Assembly (NCBI GenBank): GCA_934546725.1
Contig: CAKTED010000114.1
Coordinates: 1-5,795 of the forward strand
Length of the DNA stretch: 5,795 nt
From: an uncultured Oscillospiraceae bacterium
GTDB taxonomy: Bacteria; Bacillota; Clostridia; Oscillospirales; Oscillospiraceae
Direction: 5' to 3'
The notes beneath the pieces were generated by a model. The model did not search any database. It had not been told where the DNA came from and worked only from the letters and a program-made list of their open reading frames with translations. Positions 3,898-5,795 of the stretch are shown in pieces. Position 1 is the first letter of the stretch. Each line of letters begins with the position of its first letter. The position numbers and the translations under genes were made by a program.

Positions 3898-5795
3898 ATG
3901 AAGAAGATCATAAGCTTATTCCTGGCCGTTGTAATGACCGCCGGTATGCTGGCGGTCGGGCCGTTCACGGCTTCGGCCTCTGCGGCATCGGCGGCGTCCG
4001 GATCGGACGCGCTTTCGGCGCTGGGAATAGACACCAGCGCTGCTCCGGACGGATACGATCCGGACAGCATCGATAACCCGTACGGACGCAATACCATTGA
4101 GGTAGCGCCCGTATACGAGCTGTATACCATCGGCCTGAATAATAACGCGGAGAGCGTTGTTAAGGACAGTGTCGATGGAGGCTACAGCTCCGTTCAGCAG
4201 AACGGTACTGTTTCCTTTGTGAAAGACTCTACCGCGAAGAGCACGCTTCAGAGCAATCTCTATGGCCACAACAAGTGGGGCGTAGATACAAGCTCCGGCA
4301 TCCTTTTGAGCGGCACAACGCAGAACGTTTCCAAAGAGGGAAAGACGACGGCTACCGGTACCTACGCTAATATAAGCTCCGGCGTCTTCAACGCGGATGT
4401 CCAGTCTGTTTATCCCACAAAGGGCTACCTGACCGGCGTGGAAAACATCAGCACCACCCTTAACGTAAACGGCAATACCGGCAGCTTCGCAATGGCAGAC
4501 GTCGCGGCGGGCAAGTTTGTCAAGAGCGACGATACCATTCACAGCCAGATAGCAATGGTATATGCCGGAGAGTACAGCGCGGACGGCGGCCTTTATCTCC
4601 GCTTCGGCGACGCGCTCACCGGCAAATACGGCGATTCCATCGAGCTTATCCCGAAGGGCAATGTTATCGGTAATCCCACGCTCAGGCTTACAAACGAGGA
4701 TGGCAGCGAGAGCGACAAGCTGGCAGAGAATTTTGCCGAGAACCCCTATCAGCTCAAGAACTATCTCCAGGTAGCCACCGGCGACTGGAACGGCGATGGA
4801 GTTGACGAGGTTGCGGTTTATATTCCCGAGGTCGGCAACTCCCGCATAGTCGTCTATGCGCCGAAGAAGACCGACGGCAGCTCCTATATGAAGGCCTCCA
4901 ACTGGGACGTTGCCTGGACATATTACCTGCGCGAGGGCAGCGTTGTTTCCAACATGATCTCCCTCGTCAGCGGCGACGTTGACCAGGACGGTATCGACGA
5001 CCTCGCCTGCACCTGGGGCTACTATTACGGCCCTGAGCAGAACGTAGGCTCCCGCGCCGTCGTCATGTTCGGCGGCAAGGGCACGGATATCCTCAAGCGC
5101 TCCCAGGAGTTCAGCCTGAACTACGGCTCGAGCAACCTCGTCCGCGCGTCCTTCGCCTTCGGAGATATCTCAGGCAGCGGCGAGGAGAGCCTTATCCTCT
5201 GCGGCCAGTCCGACGCGGACCTCAAGAACGGCAAGACCTCCCGCTACGTTGCCATGTATACCTGGAACGGCAGCAGCTTCACCTCCTCCGTCGCGCAGAA
5301 CTTCGTTCTGTTCGAGAAGGATAAGGACGGCGTTTACAAGTGGGACGCCATGGATAATAGACACAGAACCGGCAGCGCGGTAGATAATTTCTACTCTCTG
5401 CCGCTCATGGTTGCCAATACCGCCATTATCGGCAAGTCCATTCAGGACGAGGGCGGCAACCGTCTGTATTTTGACAGCCTTATCATCCAGTATACCGATA
5501 AGGGTCTTAACATCGAGGAAGCATGGGATACTCTTTCCAACGTTCCCGGAAAGGACGGCCTCCAGTACGTTGAGTACAATGCCGCCGCGGGCGACCTTAC
5601 CGGTCAGACCGGAGCCGGTACGCTCTTCACCATGTCCCAGACTCTCAGCGAGCACCCGGTAAAAACCGCCGCCTATACTGTAAAGGGCTCCCACCAAGAG
5701 CCTGTTTACCGCAGCGAATATTATTATAAAAACTGGTTCTGTAAGCTCTTCAAGATCAAAACCTGGTACAAAGTCGTTGACCACTGGAAAACTGT
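3898..5795 (+). CDS. Secreted FG-GAP/VCBS-like repeat protein, 3' end outside window
   Basis: An open frame of 632 codons with no stop before the window ends. MKKIISLFLAVVMTAGMLAV begins a clear signal peptide, with likely cleavage in the ASASAA run near residue 29. A region of about 250 residues rich in Ser, Thr, Asn and Gly follows and I do not recognise it. Then come Asp/Gly loops typical of FG-GAP/VCBS beta-propeller blades: GDWNGDGVDE (295-304), GDVDQDGIDD (359-368), and weaker GDISGSGEES (422-431) and GDLTGQTGAG (565-574). The first three are 64 and 63 residues apart, about one blade. In this family such loops bind calcium and the fold mediates adhesion, ligand binding or enzyme scaffolding. 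The late loops have lost most Asp residues. No catalytic domain or cell-wall anchor is seen in this part. It has its own promoter and long leader, so co-function with the upstream operon is not implied. The substrate is unknown. Confidence 0.85.
   Translation, partial: MKKIISLFLAVVMTAGMLAVGPFTASASAASAASGSDALSALGIDTSAAPDGYDPDSIDNPYGRNTIEVAPVYELYTIGLNNNAESVVKDSVDGGYSSVQQNGTVSFVKDSTAKSTLQSNLYGHNKWGVDTSSGILLSGTTQNVSKEGKTTATGTYANISSGVFNADVQSVYPTKGYLTGVENISTTLNVNGNTGSFAMADVAAGKFVKSDDTIHSQIAMVYAGEYSADGGLYLRFGDALTGKYGDSIELIPKGNVIGNPTLRLTNEDGSESDKLAENFAENPYQLKNYLQVATGDWNGDGVDEVAVYIPEVGNSRIVVYAPKKTDGSSYMKASNWDVAWTYYLREGSVVSNMISLVSGDVDQDGIDDLACTWGYYYGPEQNVGSRAVVMFGGKGTDILKRSQEFSLNYGSSNLVRASFAFGDISGSGEESLILCGQSDADLKNGKTSRYVAMYTWNGSSFTSSVAQNFVLFEKDKDGVYKWDAMDNRHRTGSAVDNFYSLPLMVANTAIIGKSIQDEGGNRLYFDSLIIQYTDKGLNIEEAWDTLSNVPGKDGLQYVEYNAAAGDLTGQTGAGTLFTMSQTLSEHPVKTAAYTVKGSHQEPVYRSEYYYKNWFCKLFKIKTWYKVVDHWKT

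Noticed and set aside
3768..4076. 102-codon plus-strand frame starting in the leader and overlapping the FG-GAP-like gene
   Set aside because: It overlaps the signal-peptide region of the real gene in another frame. Its start has no ribosome site, and the translation over the overlap is a typical shadow rich in Arg and Gly.
5170..5784. 204-codon minus-strand frame opposite the FG-GAP-like gene
   Set aside because: It is antisense to a continuous 632-codon frame with signal peptide and repeat motifs. No start signal or domain is seen.

Overview
The window looks like chromosomal DNA of a Gram-positive anaerobe of the class Clostridia (Bacillota). This is an inference from purine-rich Shine-Dalgarno sequences (one is AAGGAGG), sigma-A-type promoter elements, GC-rich genes that still use many ATA codons and are separated by strongly AT-rich spacers, and the protein families present. 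Nothing in the window fixes the genus. All convincing genes are on the + strand. I see no tRNA, rRNA, CRISPR array, insertion sequence or phage gene.

Layout. Bases 1-183 are an AT-rich upstream region with a hairpin-like dyad (60-84), a probable extended -10 promoter (68-97) and the ribosome site of the first gene. Bases 184-3481 hold a tight three-gene operon: an SPFH-domain protein with three C-terminal zinc ribbons (184-1503), a protein with two N-terminal zinc ribbons and a C-terminal membrane anchor (1534-2655), and a secreted or membrane-anchored TPM-domain protein (2669-3481). The gaps are 30 and 13 bases. Bases 3482-3897 are a 416-base non-coding region with a hairpin after the operon, a chain of small palindromes, a well-formed promoter (3581-3609) and a long, apparently structured leader. 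Bases 3898-5795 are the first 632 codons of a secreted protein with FG-GAP/VCBS-like loops. It runs off the window.

How the genes fit together. The three operon products match, family by family, the YdjI (SPFH), YdjG (zinc ribbon plus membrane) and YdjH (TPM) proteins encoded beside the phage-shock protein PspA in Bacillus subtilis. There the set is linked to cell-envelope stress, with YdjI connecting PspA to the membrane. Here the order is I-G-H and no pspA gene lies in the window. The inferred role is a membrane-surface scaffold: a soluble SPFH oligomer, a tail-anchored zinc-ribbon partner and an extracytoplasmic TPM partner. The FG-GAP-like gene has its own promoter and is probably a separate transcription unit.

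The parts most worth a second look are the palindrome-rich promoter and roughly 280-base leader of the last gene, and the expanded zinc-ribbon content of the ydjI/G/H-like operon.
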